From assembly GCF_028752835.1 (NCBI RefSeq), contig NZ_CP087952.1:1345041-1409040 (forward strand): a DNA stretch of 64,000 nt, written 5' to 3'. This document shows positions 52,581-62,107 of the stretch, in pieces (within the stretch, counting starts at the first letter, position 1; each line of letters begins with the position of its first letter). The translations under genes and the position numbers were made by a program. The notes beneath the pieces are model-generated. The model had not been told where the DNA came from, ran no database searches, and saw nothing but the letters and a program-made list of their open reading frames with translations. This DNA is from Desulfosarcina sp. BuS5 (GTDB taxonomy: Bacteria > Desulfobacterota > Desulfobacteria > Desulfobacterales > BuS5).

Positions 52581-54332
52581 GTGGATATATTTTTTTGCAA
52601 AGGCAGGCTTTATAAGTTTCTTTTTTTCTTGTTTTTTATTTATGTTATAGATGTTTCTTTTTTTGCCATTGTATCTTCGGCCGCTGCTGATGGAGCTGAA
52701 TCCGACAAGATTCAGATTACCGCTGATAACCTTAATATCAATAATGCGGAAAATTATGCTGAATTTATTGGTACCGTAAAGGCTGTGCACAAGGATATGA
52801 CTATCGATTCCGACAGGTTAAAGATTTACTATGACAAAGGACCTGAAAATAGCGGGCCTTCCGCACAAGGTGAGGAATCTATAAAAAAAATTATCGCTGA
52901 AGGTAACGTTACAATCGTGTCTGAAGGTAGAATCGCCAATGCTGAAAAAGCAGACTACATGACCAAAACCGGAGTGCTGATATTAACCGGCAAGGATGCA
53001 AGGATCACTAATGGAAAGAATTCTATTACCGGCGGCAAGATAATTTTTAATAGATCCTTAGGCAATGTCAAAGTTGTCGCTGATCCTCAAAAACGTGTGA
53101 AAGCCATATTTTTTGCCAATAAGAAATCATCTGAATTTAATATATTGAAAAGCAGTAAGGATGATTTAAACAAGGCGGTTGTAAAAGATGGTTCCACAAA
53201 GGAACCGGAGAGTGATATTACTGCAACTGCAACACAGGTTGCTGTTGCTGATGTTGTACAGGATGAGGTTGGGGAAGAGCCGGCTTTTGATGAGTCCGGG
53301 GAACCGGATGCGGAGCAGGCAACGACGATCGAGGTGACTGAGGAATCTGATAAAGTAGAAGTTGAAGGTTTAGCAGATGGGGATGATGCTTCTACTATGG
53401 TAGCGGCTTTAACAGTTCCTGATCACGGGATAAAGATAGTCCCAAAATTAGGGGCCATTGGAGATCCGGTTTTAGTGTCTGAAGAGATCGAGATAGGAAA
53501 TTTAAAGAATAAAATAGGCATTATTTTTATTGATCAAAAAGAGAAGTTCGGAGTCAGTAATTATAATACTCTTTTAAATGATTATCTCATGAAATTATCT
53601 ATTAAAGAATTTGATGACATAATTTTTTTAAAACTGAACCAAGATACTTATTCATCGGCCAACAACAATTTTTCCGGAAATGAGGTCAGCCAATTTGATA
53701 GCCAATTTGATAGCCAATTTGATAATAGCAGTGGCTTGTTAAAAATAGGCAGAGAGATGGGGCTTAATGCAATTGTCATAGCTACTATATCTGATATATC
53801 TACGGAAAATGAGACAAGAGGCATGCTTTGGTTTCGAGATAACTATAATGTTTTAAGTATCAATGTAATTGTTGATGGTTATGATACTGAAACCGGCGCA
53901 AAAATCTTTTCCGAAAATTTGACGAGTAAATTTGATGTTGATGAAGCTAATTTTAAAAGGTTTGCTTCTGAAAAAACAATTGATAACGCCCTTTTAACAA
54001 AACAGTTAAAAGGGATTGCCAAAGAGTCTGTCGCCAGGATAGGTGATATATTAACAGCTCAGTGCTGGACAGGTTTTTTTAAATCAATGAATAAAGATAA
54101 TATTATAATATCATCCGGCCGGACCACAGGTCTTAAACTCGGCAATGTATTGGAAGTTTATGACACAAAAACAATTAAAGGTTATCAAGGCAAAAGTTTT
54201 TTCTTGCCTGACAATAAAATAGGACTAATACAGGTTACCGAAATAGGACCTGAAACCTCCCAAGCTGTTCTGGTGGCAGGCACAACAATAGGGGATGGTT
54301 GCCTTTTAAAACCCAGGCAACCGGTTAGATAG
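52581..54332 (+). CDS. LptA/OstA-like protein fused to a FlgT-like periplasmic region
   Basis: The start is GTG 52581, with AGGAG 9 bases before it. The 583-residue protein has a signal anchor (about 8-35, FLFFLFFIYVIDVSFFAIVS), then an LptA-type domain at about 40-190 (KIQITADNLNINNAENYAEF, NAEKADYMTKTGVLILTGKD), the beta-jellyroll that bridges lipopolysaccharide to the outer membrane. A linker rich in acidic residues follows (about 200-290). The C-terminal part, with ALLTKQLKGIAKESVARIGD and GRTTGLKLGNVLEVYD, recalls a FlgT/CsgG-like assembly domain. The fusion is unusual. No other lpt genes are near. The last codon is supplied by a repeat element. Confidence 0.7.
   Translation: MDIFFCKGRLYKFLFFLFFIYVIDVSFFAIVSSAAADGAESDKIQITADNLNINNAENYAEFIGTVKAVHKDMTIDSDRLKIYYDKGPENSGPSAQGEESIKKIIAEGNVTIVSEGRIANAEKADYMTKTGVLILTGKDARITNGKNSITGGKIIFNRSLGNVKVVADPQKRVKAIFFANKKSSEFNILKSSKDDLNKAVVKDGSTKEPESDITATATQVAVADVVQDEVGEEPAFDESGEPDAEQATTIEVTEESDKVEVEGLADGDDASTMVAALTVPDHGIKIVPKLGAIGDPVLVSEEIEIGNLKNKIGIIFIDQKEKFGVSNYNTLLNDYLMKLSIKEFDDIIFLKLNQDTYSSANNNFSGNEVSQFDSQFDSQFDNSSGLLKIGREMGLNAIVIATISDISTENETRGMLWFRDNYNVLSINVIVDGYDTETGAKIFSENLTSKFDVDEANFKRFASEKTIDNALLTKQLKGIAKESVARIGDILTAQCWTGFFKSMNKDNIIISSGRTTGLKLGNVLEVYDTKTIKGYQGKSFFLPDNKIGLIQVTEIGPETSQAVLVAGTTIGDGCLLKPRQPVR
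53688..53723 (+). repeat. In-frame 12-bp microsatellite (SQFD x3)
   Basis: The unit agccaatttgat is repeated three times in tandem at 53688-53723, encoding SQFDSQFDSQFD in the LptA-like protein's linker. A 12-bp unit keeps the frame, so copy number can change without breaking the gene. Confidence 0.92.
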
Positions 54333-54473
54333 TGCCCACCCATAAATGGCTATTTCGCCCGATATCTGCGTTGCGCTAAAATTTTAATCCTCAAAATACT
54401 CAATGTATTCCTGCGGTTAAAATTTTAGAGCACCTTGATCTCGAACGAACTATCCTATTTATGGACGGACACT
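54331..54473. repeat. MITE-like element supplying a stop codon
   Basis: Ends agtgcccacccataaat (54331-54347) and atttatggacggacact (54457-54473) are inverted with three mismatches. Inside, ctaaaattttaa (54376-54387) and ttaaaattttag (54417-54428) are perfect complements. The first two bases (AG) complete the TAG stop of the LptA-like gene. It is a 143-base non-autonomous element by structure; from general knowledge, similar sequences recur in Desulfobacteraceae genomes. Confidence 0.75.
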
Positions 54474-54484
54474 ATATAAAATTT

Positions 54485-54973
54485 TTAGCAGATTCTTGGA
54501 CCGCTTGGACTATTTGGGCTGCTTGAACAACTATTACACTTATTTTTTTTATGATATTCAAAGAGTTTTTTGCAGTCGTATGATTCGGGTTTTTTGGTAA
54601 GAATATTTTCTAATTTAGGCTTTTCATATTCAATATTCGAATCACGTCCGATTGTTTCCCTGTATACAGCAAGACAATAATTTATAGCGCCCTGTGATAT
54701 TTTTTTCTGAAATTTAATAATATTGCTGATATTGCTGGTATCAATATCATGATCCCCATTCTGGGTTATGTATATTTTTGTTACAATATCAAGAATTTCA
54801 GGGTCAAATTGGATGTTATGAATTTTTTCGGAAGTTGAATCCGAAAGGGCAACCTGGTCAAGAAAATCGTTTACTTTCAGGCCAATATAGGCCAAGAGTT
54901 TAGGTGTTAAGACCTGGGGTAAGAAATTTGTAATATCCGTAGTCTCCAATTCTTTTTTTATTGAAAATGCCAT
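54485..54973 (-). CDS. Hypothetical protein with Cys-rich tail
   Basis: I use ATG 54973, which has AAAGGA 9 bases upstream; the frame is open to 55039 but without a site. The 162-residue protein is helical and acidic in the middle (LTPKLLAYIGLKVNDFLDQV, DPEILDIVTKIYITQNGDHD) and ends KCNSCSSSPNSPSGPRIC, with a preceding CKKLF, giving four clustered cysteines that could bind metal. No signal peptide or membrane segment is seen, and no family is recognised. A MITE-like element lies just after its stop. Confidence 0.5.
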   Translation of the reverse strand: MAFSIKKELETTDITNFLPQVLTPKLLAYIGLKVNDFLDQVALSDSTSEKIHNIQFDPEILDIVTKIYITQNGDHDIDTSNISNIIKFQKKISQGAINYCLAVYRETIGRDSNIEYEKPKLENILTKKPESYDCKKLFEYHKKNKCNSCSSSPNSPSGPRIC

Positions 54974-55236
54974 AAGATTATCCTTTAAAATTTTGAAAAC
55001 GCTTTCAAAAGTATCAAATTTTAAACTTGATACAAACAAACACGATTTTTAATATCTGCGCGTATCTGTGAAAATCTGTGTTCCAAAATGTTGTTTTAAA
55101 AAATATAATATATCATAAAAATTTCGGTTTTGTAAATCGTTAACCCGGCCCTCCTTCAAAAAAACTTGAGAATTAACCTGTTAAGTGTTACTTATTTTTT
55201 AAAAAAATAAAATTATACTTTTGAAAAGGAGGGGAT

Positions 55237-55734
55237 ATGTTGGGAAAAAAGGGGATGTTTCTGACGATAGCTATAGTTATAATTTGTGGTGCTATATTAC
55301 AGGGATTGTTTTACCTGGTAGACGGAAAGGATTCGCCGCAAAAGGCCGCCATTGAATTTGCCAAAGCATATTACGGTCTGAATGTAGCAATGGCAGACAG
55401 GCTCTGCGAGGAACGAAAAACAGTAGATGATGTGGATATCGTAAATAAATATATAGATAGTGTAGCTGCTGAAGCGGTAAAAAGAGGCTTTGGAACTGAT
55501 TATCTCAGATATGGTCTGTTTAACATAGGAACAAGTGTCATAAGCAAAGATGTTGACAATGCAGTAATAAGGATAACCGGCAAAAAAAAGGTTGAAATTA
55601 ATCCGCTTTATATGCTTGTCTCAAAATTATTTAATATTGGTGAGACCACGCATGTCGATGAAACTATTAATCTTGTAAAAGAAGATGGTATTTGGAAAGT
55701 ATGCGGCAATCTATTTGCGCTTCCCTGTTACTAA
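55237..55734 (+). CDS. Exported or membrane-anchored protein, NTF2-like body
   Basis: The ATG is preceded by GGAGGGG. The 165-residue protein has one N-terminal hydrophobic segment (about 7-29, FLTIAIVIICGAILQGLFYL) and a soluble part with KAAIEFAKAYYGLNVAMADR and a final INLVKEDGIWKVCGNLFALP strand pattern, similar to small NTF2-like or DUF4878-type lipoproteins. The family assignment is weak. Its 3' end overlaps the convergent DUF167 gene by 24 bases. Confidence 0.62.
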   Translation: MLGKKGMFLTIAIVIICGAILQGLFYLVDGKDSPQKAAIEFAKAYYGLNVAMADRLCEERKTVDDVDIVNKYIDSVAAEAVKRGFGTDYLRYGLFNIGTSVISKDVDNAVIRITGKKKVEINPLYMLVSKLFNIGETTHVDETINLVKEDGIWKVCGNLFALPCY

Positions 55735-56043
55735 TAACGATTCAATCAATCCCGCTAATCTCTTACGTTCGGGTTGAGAATCATCGCCGTCTTTATATTT
55801 GATTAAAACTGATTTTTTGCGGCTCGTCTGCCCGGATATAATCTCCAAAGAGGATCGGGGTATCTTAAGGCGCTTTGCAAGATACTGAACACACATCTTG
55901 TTTGCGGCACCACCCACAGGAGGCGCTGTCAGCTTGATTTTGAGAGCATCGCCATGCAGCCCTATGATTATATTTTTTGATGATCTCGGCTGGATCAAGA
56001 CCTTCAATACAAATCCGAGTCGGTTTTCATGAAAAACAGGCAT
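55711..56043 (-). CDS. yggU: DUF167 (YggU-like) protein
   Basis: The 110-residue protein shows the DUF167 core VLIQPRSSKNIIIGLHGDAL, KIKLTAPPVGGAANKMCVQY and LEIISGQTSRKKSVLIK. The family is small, conserved and of unknown function. It is the last gene of a minus-strand set (aminotransferase, hom, thrH, hldE, yggU) and starts 6 bases after the hldE stop. Confidence 0.9.
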   Translation of the reverse strand: MPVFHENRLGFVLKVLIQPRSSKNIIIGLHGDALKIKLTAPPVGGAANKMCVQYLAKRLKIPRSSLEIISGQTSRKKSVLIKYKDGDDSQPERKRLAGLIESLLVTGKRK

Positions 56044-56049
56044 ACTTGC

Positions 56050-57495
56050 TCAACCATTCCTGATATTGTTGATAATGCCTGTGGATGAGATTTTATCTGT
56101 AACCGGAATCAATGCAACCCGGCCTCCTGATTGTTCCACCAGTTCACGGCCGTACACTTCTTGTGATGAATAATTGCTCCCCTTGGCGAGTATATCAGGC
56201 TGAATTTGTTTTATCAGGTTCTCCAATTCTCCGGCAGAGAAAATTGTAACATAATCCACACTGTCCAGCGCACATAGAATCTGAACCCTTTCCTTTTCAT
56301 TTATCACAGGCCGGCCCCGGCCTTTAAGTCTTCTTACAGACTCATCATTGTCAAGAGCAACAATCAGCGCGTCTCCAAGTCTCCTGGACTCTGAAAAAAG
56401 TTTTATATGACCGGAATGCAGAAGGTCAAAACATCCGTTTGCAAAAACAACTTTCTTCCCCCTTTTTTTTAACTCCTTAACCAGATCAACCAGTTCCGGC
56501 AGATTTTTCCGTTTCAGTGAATGCCGATCCTGGCGAGGATTGAGCGCGCATGACAATTCTTCTTGTGAAACAGTCGCCGTTCCCATCTTGCCTACTACGA
56601 TTCCGGCGGCTTTGTTTGCTATATATGCACTATTTTCAAATGATTCACCAATCGCCGTTGCAAGACCAAACACAGCCAGCACAGTATCCCCGGCTCCGGA
56701 TACATCATAGACCTGCCTTGCTTCAGCCATTATTTTATGCGGTTTTTTGTCTCTGTCAAACAGGACCATGCCGTCTTTTCCACATGTTATCAATAGCCGC
56801 TCTACTGCTATTCTTTCGAGTATCTTTTCTCCGGCTTCATAAAGGGTGGGCTCATCAACAATTTCCAGGCCGGCTACAAGCGCAGCTTCTTTTTTATTGG
56901 GTGTTATCAATGACATTCCGGAATATTTTGAATAGTCCAGGCCCTTTGGATCGGCAATTACAATCTTTCTGTGTTTTTTTGCAACTGAAAGCAGACCGGA
57001 CAGCAAACCCCGGGTAATGATTCCTTTCCCGTAATCGGATATTAGTACCACATCCACATCCGGAATTTTCTCCTCTATAAATGCAGCAATAAATCCGGCC
57101 GTATTATCCGAAAGTTTTTCTTTGGTCTCCCTGTCAATTCTAAGAACATGCTGATTTGCGGCAATAATCCTGGTCTTTTTGGTTGTAGTCCGGCCTTTTT
57201 GCTGGACGATGCCCGATATATCGACCCCAAGCTCTTCGAATTGTTTTAAAAGAAGATAGCCGTCAGGGCCCGTTCCGACTACTCCAATCACAGATACTTT
57301 GGCTCTGAGAGAGACTATGTTATTAACAACATTCCCTGCGCCGCCAAGGGTAAACTCCTTCTTCGTAACCGTGACAACCTGTACCGGCGCCTCCGGTGAT
57401 ATACGATCCACCTTGCCCCACAAGTATTCATCTATCATCAAGTCGCCGATGACCAGTGCCCGGCACCTGTTAAATGCTTCAATATCGATTAACAT
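56050..57495 (-). CDS. hldE: Bifunctional heptose-7-phosphate kinase / heptose-1-phosphate adenylyltransferase
   Basis: The 481-residue enzyme makes ADP-activated heptose for the lipopolysaccharide core. Residues about 1-315 are a PfkB/ribokinase domain (VIGDLMIDEYLWGKVDRISP, GGAGNVVNNI, VSGAGDTVLAVFGLA with the catalytic Asp). Residues about 345-481 are a nucleotidyltransferase with NGCFDLLHSGHIKLF (GxFDxxHxGH) and KGRGRPVINEKERVQ. Both halves look complete. It starts 6 bases after thrH. Its presence supports a Gram-negative outer membrane. Confidence 0.94.
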   Translation of the reverse strand: MLIDIEAFNRCRALVIGDLMIDEYLWGKVDRISPEAPVQVVTVTKKEFTLGGAGNVVNNIVSLRAKVSVIGVVGTGPDGYLLLKQFEELGVDISGIVQQKGRTTTKKTRIIAANQHVLRIDRETKEKLSDNTAGFIAAFIEEKIPDVDVVLISDYGKGIITRGLLSGLLSVAKKHRKIVIADPKGLDYSKYSGMSLITPNKKEAALVAGLEIVDEPTLYEAGEKILERIAVERLLITCGKDGMVLFDRDKKPHKIMAEARQVYDVSGAGDTVLAVFGLATAIGESFENSAYIANKAAGIVVGKMGTATVSQEELSCALNPRQDRHSLKRKNLPELVDLVKELKKRGKKVVFANGCFDLLHSGHIKLFSESRRLGDALIVALDNDESVRRLKGRGRPVINEKERVQILCALDSVDYVTIFSAGELENLIKQIQPDILAKGSNYSSQEVYGRELVEQSGGRVALIPVTDKISSTGIINNIRNG

Positions 57496-57501
57496 AAAAA
57501 G

Positions 57502-58128
57502 CTATGAGGCTTTTGGCCTACCGTCCTCCTCCATAATTCCCGTAATAATTTTTTTCATCTCTTTATATGTGTATGATACTGAAAGTTCAGGATACTCGTT
57601 TTTTACATTATCAGGCGGATTAAAAAGCATCCCCTTGTCTGCTTTCTGTAACATGTCTATATCATTATATGAATCGCCACAAGCTATGACGTTGTAATTT
57701 AACCCCTTAAAAGCCTGCACAATCTTTTTCTTACCATCTTTCTGCCGCAGATTGTACCCGGAAACCGAGCCGTCGGCATCTATAGTCAGAGAATGGCAAA
57801 GCAAGGTCGGACGTCCTAGCTTTAACATAAGAGGCTCTGCAAATTGAATAAATGTATCTGAAACAATTACCACCTGGGTGACAGACCTAAGCCAGTCAAG
57901 AAATTCCACAGCTCCTTCAAGCGGTTCCATGCCGGCAATAACCTCTTGGATATCTTGAATTTTAAGCCGATTGGCATGCAGGATGGAAAGACGTTTTTTC
58001 ATCAAAACATCGTAGTCGGATATATCGCGCGTTGTAAGCCTGAGCTCTTTTATGCCTGTTTTTTCAGCAACATTAATCCAGATTTCCGAAACAAAAACTC
58101 CTTCAAGATCAGAACAAACTATATACAT
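57502..58128 (-). CDS. thrH: ThrH-type phosphoserine phosphatase / homoserine phosphotransferase
   Basis: The 208-residue HAD-family enzyme begins MYIVCSDLEGVFVSEIW, in which the DLEGV motif supplies the nucleophile Asp. VVIVSDTFIQFAEP carries the second motif, and VIACGDSYNDIDML carries the acidic magnesium site. ThrH can hydrolyse phosphoserine or pass its phosphate to homoserine. It overlaps the homoserine dehydrogenase start by 10 bases, so the pair fits threonine/serine metabolism. The start is ATG 58128. Confidence 0.9.
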   Translation of the reverse strand: MYIVCSDLEGVFVSEIWINVAEKTGIKELRLTTRDISDYDVLMKKRLSILHANRLKIQDIQEVIAGMEPLEGAVEFLDWLRSVTQVVIVSDTFIQFAEPLMLKLGRPTLLCHSLTIDADGSVSGYNLRQKDGKKKIVQAFKGLNYNVIACGDSYNDIDMLQKADKGMLFNPPDNVKNEYPELSVSYTYKEMKKIITGIMEEDGRPKAS

Positions 58129-59465
58129 CTTTCCTCCTTTTTTGCTTCTTCCTCTTCTTCCAGATCATCCTCTATCCTTATTAAAACAGGAATATCCGTT
58201 ACAACATCAAGAGCGCTGATTTCCGACAAAGCTTTTTTTACATCCGCCTCTTTAGCAAGATGAGTAAACATTACTATTGTTATGGAGCCGTTCGACCTTA
58301 ATCCTTTCTGGTTAACATACTTCAGGCTGATGGAATAAGCGCCCAGTATGCCTGCGATTTTTGCCAGCACCCCGGCCCTGTCCAGTACGGAAAACCTGAA
58401 ATAATAATAAGTATGAATCTCATCAATCGGCAGCACGGGAATATTCCTTATCTTGTCGGACCGGCAGGAGAGAATCGGGATTCTCCCTGTGACATGGGAT
58501 AAAAGGTTGCGGGCGACATCAACGATATCACTAACAACTGCGCCGGCAGTCGGCATCATGCCTGCCCCATGCCCGTACAGTACCATGCTGCCCACCGCAT
58601 CACCGGTAATTTCAACGGCATTCATGGAACCGTTTACACTTGATACAAGATTATCAAATGAAATCATGGCAGGATGTACTCTTGCCTCAACCGTGCCGCC
58701 CCTGTTTTTACTTATGGCAAACAATTTTATTTTAAAACCGAACTCTTTGGCGCACTCAATATCTATCGAAGAAATCCTGGAGATACCCTCTATATAGATA
58801 TCTTCAAGATTAATTTCCATTCCGTAAGCAAGGGATGATATTATTGCGAGTTTGTGCGCAGTATCATATCCTTCAATATCGAGGGTCGGATCAGCTTCAG
58901 CAAATCCGATGGCCTGAGCCTGTTCAAGAGCTTCTTTAAAAGTGCTTCCGTCATCGTCTATTTTCGTTAAAATATAATTACAGGTGCCGTTCAGAATGCC
59001 GGTCATTGATCTTATCCGATCTCCGACCAAAGACTCACGAATGGTCTTGACAATCGGGATGCAGCCACCCACACTGGCCTCAAAAGCAAGATCCACACCT
59101 TTAGCCTCGGCTGTTTTGATTAAAGTATTCCCATGATCTGCTATCAGAGCCTTATTTGCAGTTACGACCTGTTTGTCATTTTCAATTGCTTCCAGTATCA
59201 GTTCTTTTGCGATACCTTTCCCACCAATCATTTCTACTATAATATCAATCTCGGGATCAGAGACAATCTCACGGGCATCTTTAATAAAAACGCCGTCATC
59301 AAATACTATTCCCCGCTCTTTTTTTATATCTATATCCGCAATCCGCTTCAGAACCAGTTCCGCACCAACCCGGGATGCAATCAGTTCTCTATTTTCAATC
59401 AGAATTTTTGCCACACCGGTTCCAACTGTGCCGCATCCGAGCAGTCCCACATTGATTTTTTCCAT
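58119..59465 (-). CDS. hom: Homoserine dehydrogenase with ACT domain
   Basis: The 448-residue enzyme reduces aspartate semialdehyde to homoserine. It has a Rossmann NAD(P) site (NVGLLGCGTVGTGVAKIL), the catalytic Lys region (SVGGCIPIVKTIRESLVGDR, TGILNGTCNYILTKI), EADPTLDIEGYDTAHKLAII, and a C-terminal ACT domain (about 355-435, YYYFRFSVLDRAGVLAKIAG) that usually binds threonine for feedback control. The last residues are Glu-rich. It overlaps thrH. It lies 124 bases downstream of the aminotransferase gene. Confidence 0.94.
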   Translation of the reverse strand: MEKINVGLLGCGTVGTGVAKILIENRELIASRVGAELVLKRIADIDIKKERGIVFDDGVFIKDAREIVSDPEIDIIVEMIGGKGIAKELILEAIENDKQVVTANKALIADHGNTLIKTAEAKGVDLAFEASVGGCIPIVKTIRESLVGDRIRSMTGILNGTCNYILTKIDDDGSTFKEALEQAQAIGFAEADPTLDIEGYDTAHKLAIISSLAYGMEINLEDIYIEGISRISSIDIECAKEFGFKIKLFAISKNRGGTVEARVHPAMISFDNLVSSVNGSMNAVEITGDAVGSMVLYGHGAGMMPTAGAVVSDIVDVARNLLSHVTGRIPILSCRSDKIRNIPVLPIDEIHTYYYFRFSVLDRAGVLAKIAGILGAYSISLKYVNQKGLRSNGSITIVMFTHLAKEADVKKALSEISALDVVTDIPVLIRIEDDLEEEEEAKKEERCI

Positions 59466-59498
59466 CAGGCAGATATCCCCCCTTGTTTAAACTCTATC

Positions 59499-59579
59499 CC
59501 TCAAGCAAAGCACCCCTAAAGTCCGAAGGACGCGTTCCTCAAGCGCAGCGTACCTAACTTCTATAGTCCAAAGGACGCT
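59499..59579. repeat. Imperfect direct repeat between hom and aminotransferase genes
   Basis: Two copies of roughly 40 bases, both starting cctcaagc and ending with aaggacgc (59499-59533 and 59537-59579), lie in tandem between the two genes. They share cctcaagc, acct/cccctaa and agtcc-aaggacgc. The function is unknown; the region could fold into leader RNA for hom. Confidence 0.45.
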
Positions 59580-59589
59580 CCCATACAAT

Positions 59590-60756
59590 TCACATAACAT
59601 TTCTGATCCCCCTGATCCCCTGATTAATACGCATGCTGTTTTCTATTAGTGCAAACCGGACGTATTCATCACCATACTCACCGAATCCCAAACCGGGAGC
59701 AACAGCAATTTTTGCCTCCTTGATAAGAAATTTGGAAAATTCCACAGATCCCATCTTAATAAATTGATCAGGTATTTTCGCCCATACAAACATGGTTCCC
59801 TTGGGACTGGGTACACTCCAACCTGCGCGATTAAGACCTGAAATCAGAGTGTCACGCCGTTCCTTGTAGATTGTGCGTATCTCTTCCACACAATCCTGGG
59901 GGCCGTTCAATGCTATAATGGCAGCTATCTGAATCGGCTGAAAAACCCCATAATCGAGATAGCTTTTAATACGCCTCAGAGCAGCTATAACTTCAGGGTT
60001 GCCTACACAAAATCCCACACGCCATCCCGGCATATTGTAGCTTTTGGATACTGAAAAAAATTCTACGCCCACATCCCCGGCTCCCTTGACTTGCAAAAAA
60101 CTCGGTGCCTTATAACCGTCAAAAACAAGATCTGCATAAGCAAAATCATGGATAACCATTATATTATGCTCTTTAGCATAACTCACGATTTTTTCAAAAA
60201 ATTCAAGATCGACTACTTCTGTTGTCGGATTATGAGGATAACTGATTATGAGGACCTTCGGTTTAGGCCATGTCTGCTTGGTTGCCTCCACGAGATTTTT
60301 AAAAAAATCTGAGTCAGGGCCAACCGGTATTCCTCGAACATTACCTCCTGAAATAATTGCAGAATAAGGATGGATGGGATAAGTAGGATTAGGTGTAAAA
60401 ACAATATCTCCCGGGCGTATGGTAACTAATATCAGGTGTGATATCCCCTCTTTTGCACCGATTGTGACAATAGCCTCGCTTTCCGGATCAATATCCACAT
60501 CATATCTTCGTTTATACCAGCTTGAAATTGCCATCCTGAGCTTTTTTATGCCCATGGAGGCCGAATAGCGATGATTATGTGGTTTTTGAACAGCCTCAAT
60601 CATCTTATCTACAATATGTTTCGGAGTTCCTTGGTCAGGATTTCCCATGCCTAGATCAATAATATCTTCTCCAGCATGTCTGGCATCCATTTTTATCTTG
60701 TTTACAGTTGCAAATACATAAGGAGGCAGACGATATAGCCTGGCAAACGGTGTCAT
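59590..60756 (-). CDS. alaC: Class I/II aminotransferase (AlaC/LL-DAP-type)
   Basis: I choose ATG 60756 ([20 protein letters not shown]); the frame is also open upstream to 60798. The 388-residue PLP enzyme shows [76 protein letters not shown] and [15 protein letters not shown] with the PLP Lys. The pattern is close to AlaC and to LL-diaminopimelate aminotransferases; the specificity is not decided by eye. It is the first gene of the minus-strand amino-acid block. Confidence 0.85.
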   Translation of the reverse strand: MTPFARLYRLPPYVFATVNKIKMDARHAGEDIIDLGMGNPDQGTPKHIVDKMIEAVQKPHNHRYSASMGIKKLRMAISSWYKRRYDVDIDPESEAIVTIGAKEGISHLILVTIRPGDIVFTPNPTYPIHPYSAIISGGNVRGIPVGPDSDFFKNLVEATKQTWPKPKVLIISYPHNPTTEVVDLEFFEKIVSYAKEHNIMVIHDFAYADLVFDGYKAPSFLQVKGAGDVGVEFFSVSKSYNMPGWRVGFCVGNPEVIAALRRIKSYLDYGVFQPIQIAAIIALNGPQDCVEEIRTIYKERRDTLISGLNRAGWSVPSPKGTMFVWAKIPDQFIKMGSVEFSKFLIKEAKIAVAPGLGFGEYGDEYVRFALIENSMRINQGIRGIRNVM

Positions 60757-60942
60757 AATTATAACCTCATCGTGAAAATTTAATTCGTAACTTCTCAATA
60801 ACTACTGGAGCTCTATGGAGCGAATCTTTTATCATATAATTCCCCTGACCTTATTGAAAACAGGATTTTATTGAAAAGTTACTTCAATTACATTAAACAT
60901 TACCAATTATAATACAAAGGCACTTAAGTCAAAAAAATTGTT

Positions 60943-60971
60943 TTGACTTTTATCATGAATAAGACTATTTT
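60943..60971 (+). promoter_or_regulatory. Possible sigma-70-like promoter upstream of purM
   Basis: TTGACT (60943-60948) is followed, after a 17-base spacer, by TATTTT (60966-60971), with A-rich DNA just before it. It is about 78 bases before purM ATG. The -10 box is imperfect, so this is only a plausible site in the 292-base divergent region. Confidence 0.35.
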
Positions 60972-61048
60972 TTTTAAGTTTGATAAGCTTTAAGGAATGA
61001 GGATGAAATAACATCCACATTGCAACTGTATTATTTCAGGAGATTAAC

Positions 61049-62092
61049 ATGAACAAACCCTTAACTTATGCGGGCGCTGGGGTTGATATCGACAAGGCGG
61101 ACAGGTTCGTCAATATCATAAAAAAAATTTCAAAGGAAACGCCGCGCTCAGGTGTAATGGGTGAAATAGGTGGATTCGGAGGCTTGTTTTCCCTTAACCT
61201 TACCCATCTTGAAAGACCTGTTCTTGTTAGTTCTACTGATGGAGTCGGTACAAAGTTGAAAATAGCCGGCATGATGAATATACACAACACAATCGGTATA
61301 GATCTTGTTGCCATGTGCGTTAATGATATAGCCGTGCAAGGGGCCAAACCGCTTTTTTTCCTGGACTACCTCTCCATGGGAACATTAAAGACCAGGACCG
61401 CTACTGATATAATTAAGGGAATAGCAAACGGATGCATAGAAGCAAACTGCGCCTTAATAGGCGGCGAAACCGCCGAAATGCCGGGTATGTATAAAAAAAA
61501 TGAATATGACCTGGCAGGGTTTGTTGTAGGTATAGTCGATAACAGCAAAATTGTCGACGGTTCAGGGATCGGAGTTGGTCATAAACTTATCGGAGTTGCA
61601 TCCAGCGGCCTTCACAGCAACGGATATTCCCTGGTGCGGAAGCTATGTTTTAATATTCTTAAAATGAAAATCGATACTTATGTTCCGGAAATAGGCAAAA
61701 CCATAGGAGAGGAGCTTCTTATACCCACAAAAATATATTCAGAAATCATTCACAGCTTTATTAAAGATTTGCCGATTCATGGACTTGCCCACATAACCGG
61801 CGGGGGGATTGCAGAGAATGTGGTTCGTGTTCTTCCTGAGACTTGCCAGGCAGTCATACAAACAGATTCATGGGATGTGCCTCCTATTTTTCATTTTCTT
61901 AAAGATGCAGGCAAAATATCAGCCAGAGAGATGCGGCGTACATTTAATAACGGCATCGGACTGGTGGGCATTCTCCCGGAGGATACTGCCCAGGAACTCC
62001 TGGAGCGTTTAAATGCCATGGATGAGAAGGCCTTTCTGATAGGGGAAATAGTAGAACGAAAAGAGACAGACGATAGAATTATATGGGTTTAG
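61049..62092 (+). CDS. purM: Phosphoribosylformylglycinamidine cyclo-ligase
   Basis: The 347-residue enzyme closes the imidazole ring of AIR in purine synthesis using ATP. It begins MNKPLTYAGAGVDIDKADRF and shows GGFGGLFSL, VSSTDGVGTKLKIA, DLVAMCVNDIAVQGAKPLFF, LIGGETAEMPGMY and ITGGGIAENVVRVLP, all PurM hallmarks. CAGGAGA lies 8 bases before ATG 61049. It is followed by tsaD after 15 bases. Confidence 0.96.
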   Translation: MNKPLTYAGAGVDIDKADRFVNIIKKISKETPRSGVMGEIGGFGGLFSLNLTHLERPVLVSSTDGVGTKLKIAGMMNIHNTIGIDLVAMCVNDIAVQGAKPLFFLDYLSMGTLKTRTATDIIKGIANGCIEANCALIGGETAEMPGMYKKNEYDLAGFVVGIVDNSKIVDGSGIGVGHKLIGVASSGLHSNGYSLVRKLCFNILKMKIDTYVPEIGKTIGEELLIPTKIYSEIIHSFIKDLPIHGLAHITGGGIAENVVRVLPETCQAVIQTDSWDVPPIFHFLKDAGKISAREMRRTFNNGIGLVGILPEDTAQELLERLNAMDEKAFLIGEIVERKETDDRIIWV

Positions 62093-62107
62093 GGTTCGGA
62101 ATTATCT

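Noticed and set aside
59133-59519. 128-codon plus-strand frame across the hom start
   Set aside because: It is rich in Phe, Tyr and Asn, antisense to the well-supported hom gene, and has no family features.
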